Part shown: piece by piece, positions 36,602 to 37,071 of the stretch
Numbering within the stretch: the stretch's first letter is position 1
Layout of the letters: each line of letters starts with the position of its first letter
From: Actinomycetota bacterium
GTDB taxonomy: Bacteria; Actinomycetota; Thermoleophilia; Solirubrobacterales; Solirubrobacteraceae
Assembly (NCBI GenBank): GCA_005888335.1
Contig: VAWY01000026.1
Coordinates: 1 to 37,071 of the forward strand
Length of the DNA: 37,071 nucleotides
Direction: 5' to 3'
The notes under the pieces: model-generated
Database searches by the model: none
The model's input: the letters and a program-made list of their open reading frames with translations, nothing else
What the model was told of the DNA's origin: nothing
Translations under genes and position numbers: made by a program

Positions 36602-36813
36602 CGGGGAGCGTCCGGGCTGCGCACGGGCTGTCTGGGCAGCTTCGCGAACTCGCGACGCTCAGCGGCCAGGCGCCGCGCGCGGTCCGCGGCGTCGCGCTCA
36701 GCCCGTTCCTCTCGGGCGCGGGCGTACGCGGCCTCATTTCGCTTGGCGATGCGCTGCTTGGTGGCCTTCCAGGCGTCCTCGCCACGCGGCGGCGGGCGGT
36801 CCTCGCTGGTCAT
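36595..36813 (-). CDS. Small highly charged helical protein, unknown function
   Basis: A 72-residue protein composed mostly of Arg, Glu, Ala and Asp. Residues 12-60 can form one long helix (KATKQRIAKRNEAAYARARE and so on), with no membrane segment or Cys. It starts 14 bases after the cold shock gene on the same strand with GCGAGGAC upstream, so it is probably co-expressed. An RNA- or nucleoid-related role is possible but unproven. Confidence 0.65.
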   Translation of the reverse strand: MTSEDRPPPRGEDAWKATKQRIAKRNEAAYARAREERAERDAADRARRLAAERREFAKLPRQPVRSPDAPRA

Positions 36814-36827
36814 GTCGTCCTCGCCGC

Positions 36828-37031
36828 CTACAGCGGCGTGACGTTGACGGCCTTGGGGCCCTTGTCGCCGGCCTCGGCGTCGAAGGAGACCTTCGCGCCC
36901 TCGGCTAGCGACTTGAAGCCGCCGCCGCTGATGCCGGTGTGGTGGACGAACAGGTCCTTGCCGCTGTCGTCCGGCGTGATGAAGCCGAAGCCCTTGTCGT
37001 CGTTGAACCACTTCACGGTTCCGGTCGCCAT
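36828..37031 (-). CDS. Cold shock protein (CspA family)
   Basis: A 67-residue single cold shock domain that binds single-stranded RNA/DNA. It begins [20 protein letters not shown], with RNP1 (KGFGFI, 13-18) and RNP2 (LFVHH, 27-31), followed by the [20 protein letters not shown] end typical of actinobacterial Csp. ATG 37031 follows TAGGAGGATC. Full length; no unusual residues. The small charged gene is downstream. Confidence 0.96.
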   Translation of the reverse strand: MATGTVKWFNDDKGFGFITPDDSGKDLFVHHTGISGGGFKSLAEGAKVSFDAEAGDKGPKAVNVTPL

Positions 37032-37071
37032 GGCGATCCTCCTACGTCGGTGAACTGCGGACGCGGGAGAC

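Overview
The window is very GC-rich, with G or C at almost every third codon position, frequent GTG starts and 1-25 bp gene overlaps. This fits a high-GC actinobacterium. The gas vesicle gene order (A-F-G-O-J-L-S-K types), the many TetR/MarR/HxlR-linked efflux pumps, and the secreted proteins ending in a basic beta-rich tail point to Actinomycetota, possibly Thermoleophilia/Solirubrobacterales; the lower-rank placement is an inference. No rRNA, tRNA, CRISPR array, transposase or phage gene was seen. No gap between genes exceeds 300 bases; the longest is 3175-3463.

Layout. (1) 1-4767, minus strand: a truncated secreted protein, a secreted choice-of-anchor D protein, and a two-domain ceruloplasmin/hephaestin-like multicopper oxidase. 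(2) 4768-6421, minus: a histidine kinase and an OmpR-type response regulator with overlapping ends, which may control the secreted genes beside them; divergent from them is a large secreted BNR/Asp-box protein (6516-9071). (3) 9272-14432, plus: a compact ten-gene gas vesicle operon headed by an SRPBCC protein, then gvpA, gvpF, gvpG, gvpO, gvpJ, gvpL, gvpS, an extra gvpF/L paralogue and gvpK. (4) 14676-19969: a small membrane protein, an LtrA protein, a PilZ protein, an SDR, a GST, a TetR regulator and an alpha/beta hydrolase that seems to start at CTG. (5) 19899-24908: an LmeA-like unknown protein, a GNAT-UspA fusion, an S33 peptidase coupled to an R2-like ligand-binding oxidase, and a second LtrA protein. 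(6) 24890-34044: three DHA2-type MFS exporters, each beside its own regulator (MarR, HxlR, TetR), interspersed with a 1-Cys peroxiredoxin, a thiolase, a DHFR-like reductase and an unannotated 43-residue microprotein gene. (7) 34053-37031: an ICMT-type methyltransferase, a VOC protein, an FAD monooxygenase, a small charged protein and a cold shock protein.

How the parts may work together. Region 3 should build gas-filled protein shells, with GvpA as shell, GvpJ/S as minor shell or nucleating proteins, and GvpF/L/G/O/K as assembly factors. Regions 4-7 look like a stress, detoxification and efflux neighbourhood: small regulator-operator-exporter modules beside redox enzymes. Several regulators have inverted repeats at their own start sites, consistent with autoregulation. 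Several genes lack a Shine-Dalgarno sequence and instead have a TAnnnT box 6-9 bases before the start codon, suggesting leaderless mRNAs.
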